DNA of 40,720 nucleotides from a virus. Shown here piece by piece: positions 16,351 through 23,473 of the stretch (position 1 is its first letter; every line of letters starts with the position of its first letter). Under the pieces are notes generated by a model. The model was not told where the DNA came from. It saw only the letters and a list, made by a program, of their open reading frames with translations, and searched no databases. Both the position numbers and the translations under genes were made by a program. The DNA lies in IMG/VR virus record IMGVR_UViG_3300044823_000188, positions 1 through 40,720 of that record; one strand, given 5' to 3'.

Positions 16351-16560
16351 TAGTTCTTTTAAAAGCTTAAGTTTTATTTGTCTAATAGAAAAGATAGTGT
16401 GCCTAGAAATAAATTGTTTACTAAAAACACTAGTCGACGCAAAATCATATATATGACACAATATGTCTACTGATGTATTTCCATAAAAATCAAAAATAGG
16501 TTTAACATATTTATTGTTTAATGACATATTTCCAGATTTAATAATATATTCTTTTTCCAT
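16345..16560 (-). CDS. 71-aa small protein with shared IRQIKLKLLKELF tail
   Basis: The core (MEKEYIIKSGNMSLNNKYVK…) has no motif I recognise. The last 13 residues IRQIKLKLLKELF are a clear copy of the shared tail. The terminal F codon and stop form the first bases of the repeated leader element. Length and layout match the other tail proteins. Confidence 0.7.
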   Translation of the reverse strand: MEKEYIIKSGNMSLNNKYVKPIFDFYGNTSVDILCHIYDFASTSVFSKQFISRHTIFSIRQIKLKLLKELF

Positions 16561-16561
16561 A

Positions 16562-17023
16562 TTACCCCATCATTAATTTTTTAAATAAACCTAATATATC
16601 TATTTTATCTATATAATTTTTTTGACCAATATCAAATAATAAACTATTAAATTTCCTATTATATTTATTTTTAAAATCTTGAAGATAAATTTTAAATTTT
16701 CCATCATAATTATCTATATGTTGCAAACAATGAACAAATAATCTTAAAATATTTATAGCATTTAAATTTAATTTTAGAATATATTTAACTAAACCTTTAT
16801 AATTATTATCCTTAATACAAATAAATATAAATCCAATACCTTCAAATTCATGTTTAATAAAAACTGAAGTATATAAAAAATTCTTTAATTCTCTTTCATC
16901 CATACTCATTATTTTATATCTATATTTTGAATGTATTTTCTTCTCCGATAACAATTTATTTTTTAATTGTTGAAGATTGCAAATATCTTGAATATTTATT
17001 TTGTTAGAAAATATTTCAAACAT
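16562..17023 (-). CDS. Hypothetical protein, 153 aa
   Basis: Helix-rich, with DICNLQQLKNKLLSEKKIHS near the start and a hydrophobic middle (LKLNLNAINILRLFVHC). The start overlaps the end of the tail-tagged gene at 17016. It ends LGLFKKLMMG, possibly a degenerate tail. No function recognised. Confidence 0.6.
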   Translation of the reverse strand: MFEIFSNKINIQDICNLQQLKNKLLSEKKIHSKYRYKIMSMDERELKNFLYTSVFIKHEFEGIGFIFICIKDNNYKGLVKYILKLNLNAINILRLFVHCLQHIDNYDGKFKIYLQDFKNKYNRKFNSLLFDIGQKNYIDKIDILGLFKKLMMG

Positions 17024-17294
17024 TTTTCAACAACCTCAATTTGATTTGTCTTTCGGTTATGACTTCTACAGGATAAAAAAATAAGACGCCATATTCATAA
17101 ATTTGTATTTCATTTATTACATCATACCTATTACTTTTTTCATCATATTTCACATTAAACATAATATTATGACATTTTTTATATGCTAAAATATACTCAT
17201 TATATACTAATGATAACTGATTAGCATTTTCAAGACCAATACCATACGCCTTGATATATTCTTTTTCATTTAATAATTTGAATTTAACTTTCAT
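17016..17294 (-). CDS. 92-aa small protein with shared ERQIKLRLLKNV tail
   Basis: Begins MKVKFKLLNEKEYIKAYG, similar to the start of 9729-9983, and ends TERQIKLRLLKNV. The tail codons include the TTGAGG SD and overlap the next gene's ATG. Two genes with the same N-terminal type and tail, 7 kb apart, show that both modules are dispersed. Confidence 0.7.
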   Translation of the reverse strand: MKVKFKLLNEKEYIKAYGIGLENANQLSLVYNEYILAYKKCHNIMFNVKYDEKSNRYDVINEIQIYEYGVLFFYPVEVITERQIKLRLLKNV

Positions 17295-17492
17295 TCAACA
17301 ACCTCAGTTTTATTTTCCGAATGTCAATTATACATTCCGATGTCCATGTGTTCCATCATCTAAATAATATCCTTTATCTTCTCCTAATTCTATAATTATT
17401 CTTATTCTAAAAATCAGATTATTTAAATGTCCAAAACTGTGCATAACTTCTTTATTAACTTTTAATTTAACTTTATCTCCAACTTTCAGCAT
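17285..17492 (-). pseudogene. SH3-like small gene, frameshifted before its shared tail
   Basis: From ATG 17492 it reads MLKVGDKVKLKVNKEV, matching the MKFKIGD family, and stops at 17325 after 55 residues (…GTHGHGMYN). One base out of frame the sequence continues CIIDIRKIKLRLLNES to a stop at 17285, the shared tail. A +1 insertion near 17340-17360 explains both; 208 bp is one more than a multiple of three. The truncated protein could still be made. Confidence 0.65.
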
Positions 17493-17800
17493 AAGTACTT
17501 CCTAATAAAGTCATGTTTCAAAACTTTGTTTTTAAAATTATATGTTTCATCTAAACCATATTTCACATATTCAATTTCAATATCATTTTTTTTAATTATT
17601 ATGTTCTTATCCAAAACAAACACACAATTATCCGTGAATAGTCTATAAGTTCTATAAAATATAGTCAAATCATCTACAAACACAAATAATTGTTTATATT
17701 TTTTCAAATTTGTTTCAAATATATCAATCATTGATATATTGACTAATGGATGATAATCTTTGTAATTTGAATCAATAATTAATTTATATGCGTTTTGCAT
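17486..17800 (-). CDS. Hypothetical protein, 104 aa
   Basis: I chose the ATG at 17800 (MQNAYKLIIDSNYK) because GAGGAA lies 7 bases upstream. It starts inside the end of the sigma-like gene. There is an alpha/beta composition with LFVFVDDLTIFYRTYRL in the middle. Its TGA lies within the start region of the next gene. No family recognised. Confidence 0.6.
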   Translation of the reverse strand: MQNAYKLIIDSNYKDYHPLVNISMIDIFETNLKKYKQLFVFVDDLTIFYRTYRLFTDNCVFVLDKNIIIKKNDIEIEYVKYGLDETYNFKNKVLKHDFIRKYLC

Positions 17801-18488
17801 TATTGAATTCCTCAACGAGACTCTGAAATTTTAATCGATAATATGTTATATTGTAATCTTGAAAAACATTTTCATCTAATGTTTCTAAATATTTTGAAAA
17901 TAATTGTTTTGTATGTAGTGTTAAATTGCTATGCTCAATAAATTTTAATAATTGTTTATTGTAACACCTATCTTCAGCATCACAAATATCTTGAAAATTT
18001 TGTCTATTACCAAATTCCAAAGCCTGACTATTTTTAAAATTTATATCTAATAGTATATCAACAGCCTCTGAAAAATTATTTTTAAATAAAGGATTAGAGT
18101 AAAGTGTTTCATTCATTTCTTGAAAATTACATAAATATGTTAAATCTCGTTCTCTTTCTTCTTGCAAATCTTTAATAAATTTTTTGTAGTAAAATGAATT
18201 TTTAGAAATATATTCAAAAAATCTGCATAAAAAATATGTATTTGCTTTATGCATCATTAAAAAATAACCAGCTTCTGTTTCTATATCAACATCTGGATAT
18301 TTTTTAAAATCAAAAACTTTAATATGATATTTCCAAAAAGAAGCTATAGCATCATGCACAATTTCTTTAGCTCTATCATACTGAATTCTTCTTTTCTTAA
18401 CTTTGTGTATTAGCCATGGGTACTTTTTGTTTACAATCTCAGTAAACATTTTCTGTTTTAAATTTTCAGTTGAAGAAGCTAATTGCAT
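17784..18488 (-). CDS. Divergent sigma-factor-like protein
   Basis: 234 residues. Residues 37-54 (YDRAKEIVHDAIASFWKY) match sigma region 2 (…AEDIVQDAFLKLW…), followed by ETEAGYFLMMHKANTYFL, which parallels the region 2.3/2.4 helix of ECF factors. The last 40 residues could be a weak region 4 helix-turn-helix. If correct, this may be the phage's own late sigma factor (a gp55 analogue) recognising the repeated promoter element; that link is inference. SD AAAAGGAG is strong and TATAAT lies just upstream. An unrelated helical protein is possible. Confidence 0.4.
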   Translation of the reverse strand: MQLASSTENLKQKMFTEIVNKKYPWLIHKVKKRRIQYDRAKEIVHDAIASFWKYHIKVFDFKKYPDVDIETEAGYFLMMHKANTYFLCRFFEYISKNSFYYKKFIKDLQEERERDLTYLCNFQEMNETLYSNPLFKNNFSEAVDILLDINFKNSQALEFGNRQNFQDICDAEDRCYNKQLLKFIEHSNLTLHTKQLFSKYLETLDENVFQDYNITYYRLKFQSLVEEFNNAKRI

Positions 18489-18499
18489 TTGTTGACTCC

Positions 18500-18524
18500 T
18501 TTTAATATGTAATTATAATATATT
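18500..18524 (-). promoter_or_regulatory. Possible promoter of the sigma-like gene
   Basis: On the minus strand ATATATTATAATTACATATT lies 8 bases before AAAGGAG. TATAAT is a perfect -10; no convincing -35 is seen. It differs from the 25-bp repeated element. Confidence 0.35.
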
Positions 18525-18947
18525 TTAATTCATTAATAAATCCTTATTTTCATAAATATTTCCAATAATTTCTAATCTATAAGTGAAAAGAGATAAAAAT
18601 GGATCATATTTTTTATTGTCTGTTATATTATAATGTCCACCATTGTAATATACATAACCAATATTTTCTGATTTATATTCCCCATCATCTGTAATATAAA
18701 CATCTTTACAAATATCCCCTTCATAAATATCTTTTTCATTTTTATCTTTTAACCCGGTATATTACAACCAAGTAATTGCTTCTTTTTCTAACTCATCATA
18801 TCTTAAATAACTTCCATCTGTAAAATCTATTTGTGTATCATCTAAAAACAATAAATCATTTATATTAAAAGGCTCACTAATATATATTTTGTTTGGTTCA
18901 TCTGTATTTGGTGATTGATATTTTATTTTAAATTTAATTTCTCTCAT
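18525..18947 (-). pseudogene. YopX-family gene interrupted by an ochre codon
   Basis: The frame is continuous over 141 codons except for TAA at 18762-18764. Before it: MREIKFKIKYQSPNTDEP…KEAITWL. After it: YTGLKDKNEKDIYEGDICKD, YVYYNGGHYN and IIGNIYENKDLL. In YopX proteins the motif is (L/M)QYTGLKDKNG, so the stop replaces the conserved Gln (CAA to TAA). The intact paralogue at 35856-36251 has LLQYIGIKDKK at the same place. YopX proteins are common in phages; function unknown. Confidence 0.8.
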
Positions 18948-19294
18948 TATTTACCTTCCTTATGCTTTTCGATAAGTTGTTCATAATTGCAACAATAAAA
19001 TTCTTCTGTGTCAAAATCTTCTAATACACGAAGAGCATCTTTTACAGGGCAATCATTTTCTTCACTATCAGTATTATAAATACAATTCAAACAACTTTTA
19101 TTATCATATACTTCCTTATCAGTTTGTAGTTTGTCTATTGTTAATTGATTATATTTATACCCAAGTTGAAATCCGTCAATTAAATATGGTCTTGCATCTT
19201 CAGGTCTTTGAAAACAGCCCATATCAATATAATCATCCATTTCTTTTTTTGCAAGCTTTAATATTTCTTCTTCACTTAACTTCTCATTTGACAT
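18947..19294 (-). CDS. Hypothetical cysteine-containing protein, 115 aa
   Basis: Starts MSNEKLSEEEILKLAKKEMD. The C-terminal half has seven cysteines including SCLNC, NDCPV and FYCCNYEQL, suggesting a zinc site. It ends KHKEGK, where the codons AAGGAAGG form the SD of the next (YopX) gene. No family recognised. Confidence 0.6.
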   Translation of the reverse strand: MSNEKLSEEEILKLAKKEMDDYIDMGCFQRPEDARPYLIDGFQLGYKYNQLTIDKLQTDKEVYDNKSCLNCIYNTDSEENDCPVKDALRVLEDFDTEEFYCCNYEQLIEKHKEGK

Positions 19295-19391
19295 TATTTA
19301 CCGTCCTTTTTATTTTGTCTTTTAATAATTTCTTCCCATTTAAAATCTAATATTTTTCTTTAACATTTTCTATTAATTCTTTTTTTGTCAA
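19294..19391 (-). pseudogene. Very small gene (about 32 aa) with a single-base deletion
   Basis: From a TTG at 19391 it reads LTKKELIENVKEKY then stops. One frame over, the sequence reads ILDFKWEEIIKRQNKKDGK to a stop at 19294, with an SD-encoding end like its neighbours. Adding one A to the A5 run between them joins the frames. The TTG overlaps the upstream stop; its own SD is weak, so the start is uncertain. Confidence 0.4.
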
Positions 19392-19726
19392 ATGACATTT
19401 TTACCTTCCTTATTATCACTTACAATTTTATCAATTTGTTGTATTCTCCATTTAACTTCAAACCACTCATCTTTATAGCCACTTTGTTTTAAATACTTTA
19501 AATCATTATTTGTTTGGTCTAAAACATTTATTAAATACCTGCACTTAAATTGTAATTCTTCTATTCCTTTTTCTAGCCATTGCTCATAAGACATTAGTTT
19601 TAGCTTCTCTGCATACTCTTCTATTTTTAAAACATTATGTTCGTTTATAATTTTTAAGGATTCAATCAATTTACTTTTATATATTTTTTCAAGCCATTCT
19701 TTTAAATCATTATCTTCTATTTGCAT
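19388..19726 (-). CDS. Hypothetical coiled-coil protein, 112 aa
   Basis: Starts MQIEDNDLKEWLEKIYKSK and is almost entirely helical and charged, with LMSYEQWLEKGIEELQFK in the middle. SD GGAGAGG is strong. No family recognised. Confidence 0.6.
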   Translation of the reverse strand: MQIEDNDLKEWLEKIYKSKLIESLKIINEHNVLKIEEYAEKLKLMSYEQWLEKGIEELQFKCRYLINVLDQTNNDLKYLKQSGYKDEWFEVKWRIQQIDKIVSDNKEGKNVI

Positions 19727-19757
19727 ATTAACCTCTCCTCTAGGATTTCAAAACTTT

Positions 19758-19862
19758 TTAGTAAAATGGACTATAATCTTTATTCTCTAATTGTCTTTGT
19801 CTATACATTGCAAAAGAAAACATTACAATAATCAAAGGCAACATTCTTTTAATATTATTCAT
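19758..19862 (-). CDS. 34-aa membrane miniprotein
   Basis: Starts MNNIKRMLPLIIVMFSF; residues 7-19 are a short hydrophobic segment, then a charged end (YRQRQLENKDYSPFY). The ATG overlaps the stop of the lipoprotein gene (AAATGAAT), implying coupling. It may act with the lipoprotein at the membrane. Confidence 0.55.
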   Translation of the reverse strand: MNNIKRMLPLIIVMFSFAMYRQRQLENKDYSPFY

Positions 19863-20461
19863 TTTACATTTCCTTCAATCTGGTTTAAAAGACGTTTTGC
19901 TTTTTCTTGATCAAAATAAGTTACTGCCACATGACCTAAAGATAAATTTTTTAACCATTGAATTAATTCAGAGTCAATAACAATTTGATTTTTAGATTTT
20001 AATCTTTCTATTTCTGCTGCATAATCATGTATCAAATCATGATTTTCTTTTAATTTTTCTACCTGTTCTTTCTTAAGGGATTCGATGTAAGATTCATATA
20101 AATTAAATATTGGTTTTATTTCTTCATATCCATTATACCATCTAACACTTTTGGCTTTTTCCCTTGCCTCTTCTAATATCTTATCAGATTCGGTTTTATT
20201 CATTTCAACTAAATTATTATATGTCCACATACCATTTCCATTGGATGTATAATATACCCCATACTTACCTGCTGTTGAATAATTACATCCATCATAACCA
20301 ATGCTATTAAAACAAATATCACTTCGATTATCATTTTCATCTGTCCATATTTGTGGGCAATTATAATCTGCCCATTGAAATTGAGGAATATTTACTGTTG
20401 TGGGTGGTAAACCACAACCTAATAAAAAAATAAATACTATAAATAAAATTAAATATTTCAT
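19859..20461 (-). CDS. Predicted lipoprotein, 200 aa
   Basis: A 15-residue hydrophobic leader ends in the lipobox LLGC (C16), so lipidation by signal peptidase II is expected. The mature part has a Cys/aromatic-rich section (YNCPQIW, DICFNSIGYDGCNYS, YYTSNGNGMW), then a long charged helix to about 160. Phage lipoproteins can act in superinfection exclusion or lysogenic conversion; no specific role can be assigned. It is coupled to the 34-aa membrane protein. Confidence 0.75.
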   Translation of the reverse strand: MKYLILFIVFIFLLGCGLPPTTVNIPQFQWADYNCPQIWTDENDNRSDICFNSIGYDGCNYSTAGKYGVYYTSNGNGMWTYNNLVEMNKTESDKILEEAREKAKSVRWYNGYEEIKPIFNLYESYIESLKKEQVEKLKENHDLIHDYAAEIERLKSKNQIVIDSELIQWLKNLSLGHVAVTYFDQEKAKRLLNQIEGNVK

Positions 20462-20471
20462 ATCATACTCC

Positions 20472-21365
20472 TTATAAAAATTCTTTTAAATCCTTGACTT
20501 CACTTTTTCTATGCCAATCTTCTAACCATGCATACCATTCTGGATTGTCTAAAATAGCTTTTCTTATTTCATTGTAAATCTTATTTTTATTATTTTGTTT
20601 TAAAGCGTGATTCATTAACTGCTTTATTGTCCGGTCATCAAAATTAAGATTTATTCCTTTATATGAAAAATTTAAAACTGAAAAATCAAAGTCGCTATTA
20701 CTCAAGTCGCTACCTCTCAAGTCGCTACCTATCAAGTTGCTACCTATCAAGTTGCTATGACTCAAGTTGCTATTACTCAAGTCGCTATGACTCAAGTCGC
20801 TATATCTCAAGTCGCTATGACTCAAGTTGCTATTACTCAAGTCGCTATATCCCAAGTTGCTATTACTCAAGTCGCTACCTATCAAGTTGCTACCTATCAA
20901 GTTGCTATGACTCAAGTTGCTATTACTCAAGTCGCTATATCCCAAGTCGCTACCTATCAAGTTGCTACCTATCAAGTTGCTATGACTCAAGTTGCTATTA
21001 CTCAAGTCGCTATGACTCAAGTTGCTATTACTCAAGTTGCTACCTATCAAGTCGCTATGACTCAAGTTGCTATTACTCAAGTTGCTACCTATCAAGTTGC
21101 TATGACTCAAGTTGCTATTACTCAAGTCGCTATGACTCAAGTTGCTATTACTCAAGTTGCTACCTATCAAGTTGCTATGACTCAAGTTGCTATGACTCAA
21201 GTTGCTATTACTCAAGTCGCTATGACTCAAGTTGCTATTACTCAAGTTGCTACCTATCAAGTTGCTACGCTTATTATTTCTTCTTGCATTTTCACAAAGC
21301 CAAATAATAATCTCTTTTAATGTAAACTCTTCATAAATTGCTGATTTTAAATTTCTTCTTCTCAT
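20472..21365 (-). CDS. Pentapeptide-repeat protein, 297 aa
   Basis: Residues about 33-235 are uninterrupted pentapeptide repeats of the form S(N/D)L(S/I/G)(H/N/G/Y), i.e. A(D/N)LXX-type units folding as a right-handed quadrilateral beta-helix. An N-terminal 32-residue helical cap and a helical C-terminal domain (TIKQLMNHALKQNNK … WYAWLEDWHR) flank the array. The usual Ala is almost everywhere Ser. At DNA level the array is a tandem 15-bp repeat. Some pentapeptide proteins mimic DNA and protect gyrase; most have unknown roles. SD AGGAGGAG, with its own promoter. Confidence 0.85.
   Translation of the reverse strand: MRRRNLKSAIYEEFTLKEIIIWLCENARRNNKRSNLIGSNLSNSNLSHSDLSNSNLSHSNLSHSNLIGSNLSNSNLSHSDLSNSNLSHSNLIGSNLSNSNLSHSDLIGSNLSNSNLSHSDLSNSNLSHSNLIGSNLIGSDLGYSDLSNSNLSHSNLIGSNLIGSDLSNSNLGYSDLSNSNLSHSDLRYSDLSHSDLSNSNLSHSNLIGSNLIGSDLRGSDLSNSDFDFSVLNFSYKGINLNFDDRTIKQLMNHALKQNNKNKIYNEIRKAILDNPEWYAWLEDWHRKSEVKDLKEFL
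20688..21268. repeat. 15-bp tandem repeat array inside the pentapeptide gene
   Basis: About 39 units of the type CTCAAGTTGCTATTA, with variants TATCAAGTTGCTACC and CTCAAGTCGCTATGA. Longer blocks of several units recur in the same order, indicating expansion by unequal recombination or slippage. Because 15 is divisible by 3, two plus-strand frames also stay open across the array; they are shadows. Confidence 0.85.
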
Positions 21366-21401
21366 AATCTACTCCTCCTATCAATCATTTCTTATTGTCA
21401 T

Positions 21402-21436
21402 AATGATTATATTATAAAGTTGAAAATAAGTAAAGC
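21402..21436 (-). promoter_or_regulatory. Sigma-70-like promoter of the pentapeptide gene
   Basis: On the minus strand TTTACT is followed after 17 bp by TATAAT (inside TTTATAATATAAT). Just downstream AATCATT and AATGATT form an inverted repeat with an 11-12-bp spacer, overlapping the expected transcript start and possibly an operator. Confidence 0.5.
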
Positions 21437-21475
21437 TTTCTATATCTAATTTTACACTTTTTTTACAAATATGTT

Positions 21476-21688
21476 TTAATTGAAATTTACTTTGTTTTTT
21501 AAATAATTATTTATTTCAGAAAGACAAAGTTCTACACCTTTTTCTGATTTATCAGCATAAATATCTTTGTTATCTAAATTATTAGTTTTTAATTGAATTA
21601 AAATTCCAGAGTCTGTTATTTTAACTTTAATATCAAACCCGTTCTGTTTTTGGTTTTTATTGAATTCCATTGATTTTTTCCATTTCAT
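21476..21688 (-). CDS. Hypothetical protein, 70 aa
   Basis: Begins MKWKKSMEFNKNQKQNGFD, with a beta-like middle and a helical end. It overlaps the end of the HNH endonuclease gene by 32 bases. The second Met (21670) is an alternative start. The region between it and the pentapeptide promoter holds nothing else. Confidence 0.5.
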   Translation of the reverse strand: MKWKKSMEFNKNQKQNGFDIKVKITDSGILIQLKTNNLDNKDIYADKSEKGVELCLSEINNYLKNKVNFN

Positions 21689-22385
21689 TTATTTTTTCTT
21701 TTCTTTTGTTTGATTCTCCACGTTTTGATTTACAAATACAACACTGACAAGTTTTTATTTTATGTCCTTGTTGTTCTTTTGTTTTATTTATAGCATTATT
21801 ACGCATTTTCTCATATGTACTTTCAGGCCTACCATTTAACCAATTATTTTCCAAATACCATTGCAAGTCTTCGAATTTAACTTTTTTAATAACTCCATTT
21901 TTATGTATAAACTTTCTATCTTTATTTGCTTTTCTATTTTTATCAATAGACTCTTCTGATGGTTTTTTATTTAAATGAGCAATTCGGTTTTTTTCTTTTG
22001 CTTCTAAGGTATGATGTGTGCCATGTCTACAATGTTTTTCTCCAATTTTGCAAAATCCACACATACAACCTTCTTTATGTTTTTTATTTCTAAATAAACT
22101 AAATCTAATCTTAGCCCACTCATATGATTTATTATTTATATTACCATTAAAATTACACATCATATGAAAAGCAAAAAACAATTTATCATTATTTGGATAA
22201 ATTTTAACTAAAAGGAAATGAGCAATAAAATGTTCTCTTGCGAATAATCTGACTTTATTATAATCATCTTCAGAACCATTCAAGCATCTAGGTCTTATGT
22301 GATGATTTTCTGTATAAATACATTTATCTAAAAATCTATTTTGAGCTTTTAACATTAAGTGTGTATATATTTTAATATAATTCAT
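21657..22385 (-). CDS. HNH homing endonuclease with C-terminal modules
   Basis: 242 residues. The HNH core is ENHHIRPRCLNGSEDDYN … LFAREHFIAHFLL (about residues 27-60). It is followed by CMCGFCKIGEKHC, a NUMOD-like segment (EKNRIAHLNKKPSEESIDKN), a KFEDLQWYLENNWLNGRP module and a second Cys cluster CQCCICKSKRGE. The same Cys module occurs in the GIY-YIG proteins at 36786 and 38132. It is a free-standing mobile endonuclease, overlapping the NrdD-like gene by 4 bases; no intron is evident. Confidence 0.85.
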   Translation of the reverse strand: MNYIKIYTHLMLKAQNRFLDKCIYTENHHIRPRCLNGSEDDYNKVRLFAREHFIAHFLLVKIYPNNDKLFFAFHMMCNFNGNINNKSYEWAKIRFSLFRNKKHKEGCMCGFCKIGEKHCRHGTHHTLEAKEKNRIAHLNKKPSEESIDKNRKANKDRKFIHKNGVIKKVKFEDLQWYLENNWLNGRPESTYEKMRNNAINKTKEQQGHKIKTCQCCICKSKRGESNKRKEKINEMEKINGIQ

Positions 22386-22660
22386 AAACTGTTTTTTACT
22401 TTTCCACTCTCAATTTTACTTAATGCCTTATTTAAAACGAATACTTTGCGATCTTTATTTTCCGATTTCTTTCCTAAATTCCAGTTGAAAAGTGGCTGGA
22501 AATATCCCGTGATTCGTTTGTAGATTTCTGTGGGAAAAATAATTTCGGCATTCTCATAGTCTTCTTTCAACTTATTTATTCTTTCATCTATTTTTTTAAT
22601 TTTATTTTCATTTATTCTTTCATCTTCTTTAATATTCACTTTTTCCATTACATCTGCCAT
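22382..22660 (-). CDS. Small protein resembling the C-terminal motif of anaerobic ribonucleotide reductase
   Basis: 92 residues. After a charged helix comes EIYKRITGYFQPLFNWNLGK, similar to the RITGYYxPVxxWNxGK segment of class III reductases (NrdD) and of small stand-alone NrdD-like proteins. There is no glycyl-radical motif and no cysteine, so it cannot be a reductase by itself. A glutaredoxin-like gene lies 0.6 kb upstream in the same transcript. It starts with a strong SD, GAGGAG. Confidence 0.45.
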   Translation of the reverse strand: MADVMEKVNIKEDERINENKIKKIDERINKLKEDYENAEIIFPTEIYKRITGYFQPLFNWNLGKKSENKDRKVFVLNKALSKIESGKVKNSL

Positions 22661-22664
22661 AAGT

Positions 22665-22919
22665 TTACTCCTCTAATTTTGATTTCAGCCACATGATAAA
22701 GTCATCCTTCTTAAAAAGTATAATTTTATTTAATATTGCTAATAATTCCTCCTGAATATTCATATTGTCTATACAATTTTCTGAATCTATAACTATATGA
22801 ACAAACAAGCTCAAAATGCATTTTGTTTTTCCAGCATCTGTTAGTTCCGAATACTTTTTTAAATTTGTAAAAAATGGTTTATTGCTATTTCTTTCAAAAA
22901 ATTCTGTCATATAATTCAT
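22665..22919 (-). CDS. Hypothetical protein, 84 aa
   Basis: Starts MNYMTEFFERNSNKPFFTNL, helical, ending IMWLKSKLEE. The ATG overlaps the end of the 111-aa gene, which carries the SD GGAG. No family recognised. Confidence 0.55.
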   Translation of the reverse strand: MNYMTEFFERNSNKPFFTNLKKYSELTDAGKTKCILSLFVHIVIDSENCIDNMNIQEELLAILNKIILFKKDDFIMWLKSKLEE

Positions 22920-23251
22920 TTTTTATCTCCAATATCAGGAATTTGTTCTACTATTTGTTTTTTCAAACCTTCCAAAAATTCAGGATTATGTTTTTTACTT
23001 TGTTCTTTAATTAATTTTATACACTCTTTAATAACACTTTCTAAAAATACTATATTCCAATGATCCTCCAAAGCTTCAATATACCTTTTTCCTGATTCTA
23101 CAGATATTTTGAATTCATCTATTAAACCATTATCAGTTAAATAATCACATACATAAATATTATCATATTCATCTGAAATATCCACATTTCTTTTTAAAAG
23201 AGTTATTAAAGCTACTGAGTCATGTGAAATTAAAACTGGTTTGATTTTCAT
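22916..23251 (-). CDS. Hypothetical protein, 111 aa
   Basis: Starts MKIKPVLISHDSVALITLLK, with an acidic middle and a helical C-terminus. It overlaps both neighbours by 4 bases, placing it in a tightly coupled run with the glutaredoxin-like gene. No family recognised. Confidence 0.55.
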   Translation of the reverse strand: MKIKPVLISHDSVALITLLKRNVDISDEYDNIYVCDYLTDNGLIDEFKISVESGKRYIEALEDHWNIVFLESVIKECIKLIKEQSKKHNPEFLEGLKKQIVEQIPDIGDKK

Positions 23252-23472
23252 TCAATAACCTTTCCATCTTTATGTTGTATAATGTCATTATTTTCATCTA
23301 AAAGAACAGGCAAAGTTCGTAAATTTACTTTAATTGATTTATCTATCAATATATCTCTTTCATCTTTAGTTATCATATCAATATCAAAATATTCAGCATT
23401 TGAGTACAATTTTTTAGCATTTGCACAATTTTTACAATATTTACTACCATATATCTTCTTAACTTCTATCAT
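23248..23472 (-). CDS. Glutaredoxin-like thiol-disulfide protein
   Basis: 74 residues from the ATG at 23472, chosen for SD GAGGTG. The active-site CxxC is YGSKYCKNCANAK and the cis-proline motif is RTLPVLLDENN. Length and motifs fit a NrdH/glutaredoxin fold. It could supply electrons to a ribonucleotide reductase. Its neighbours are the family A polymerase-like gene and small unknowns. Confidence 0.75.
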   Translation of the reverse strand: MIEVKKIYGSKYCKNCANAKKLYSNAEYFDIDMITKDERDILIDKSIKVNLRTLPVLLDENNDIIQHKDGKVIE

Positions 23473-23473
23473 T

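Noticed and set aside
20663-21307. CRISPR array
   Set aside because: The regular 15-bp repeats have no unique spacers and encode a protein.
20663-21320. Two long plus-strand frames across the pentapeptide array
   Set aside because: They consist only of translated 15-bp repeats in other frames (SSCYY…, TQVAI…), with no SD. The minus-strand frame is a real pentapeptide protein with unique ends.
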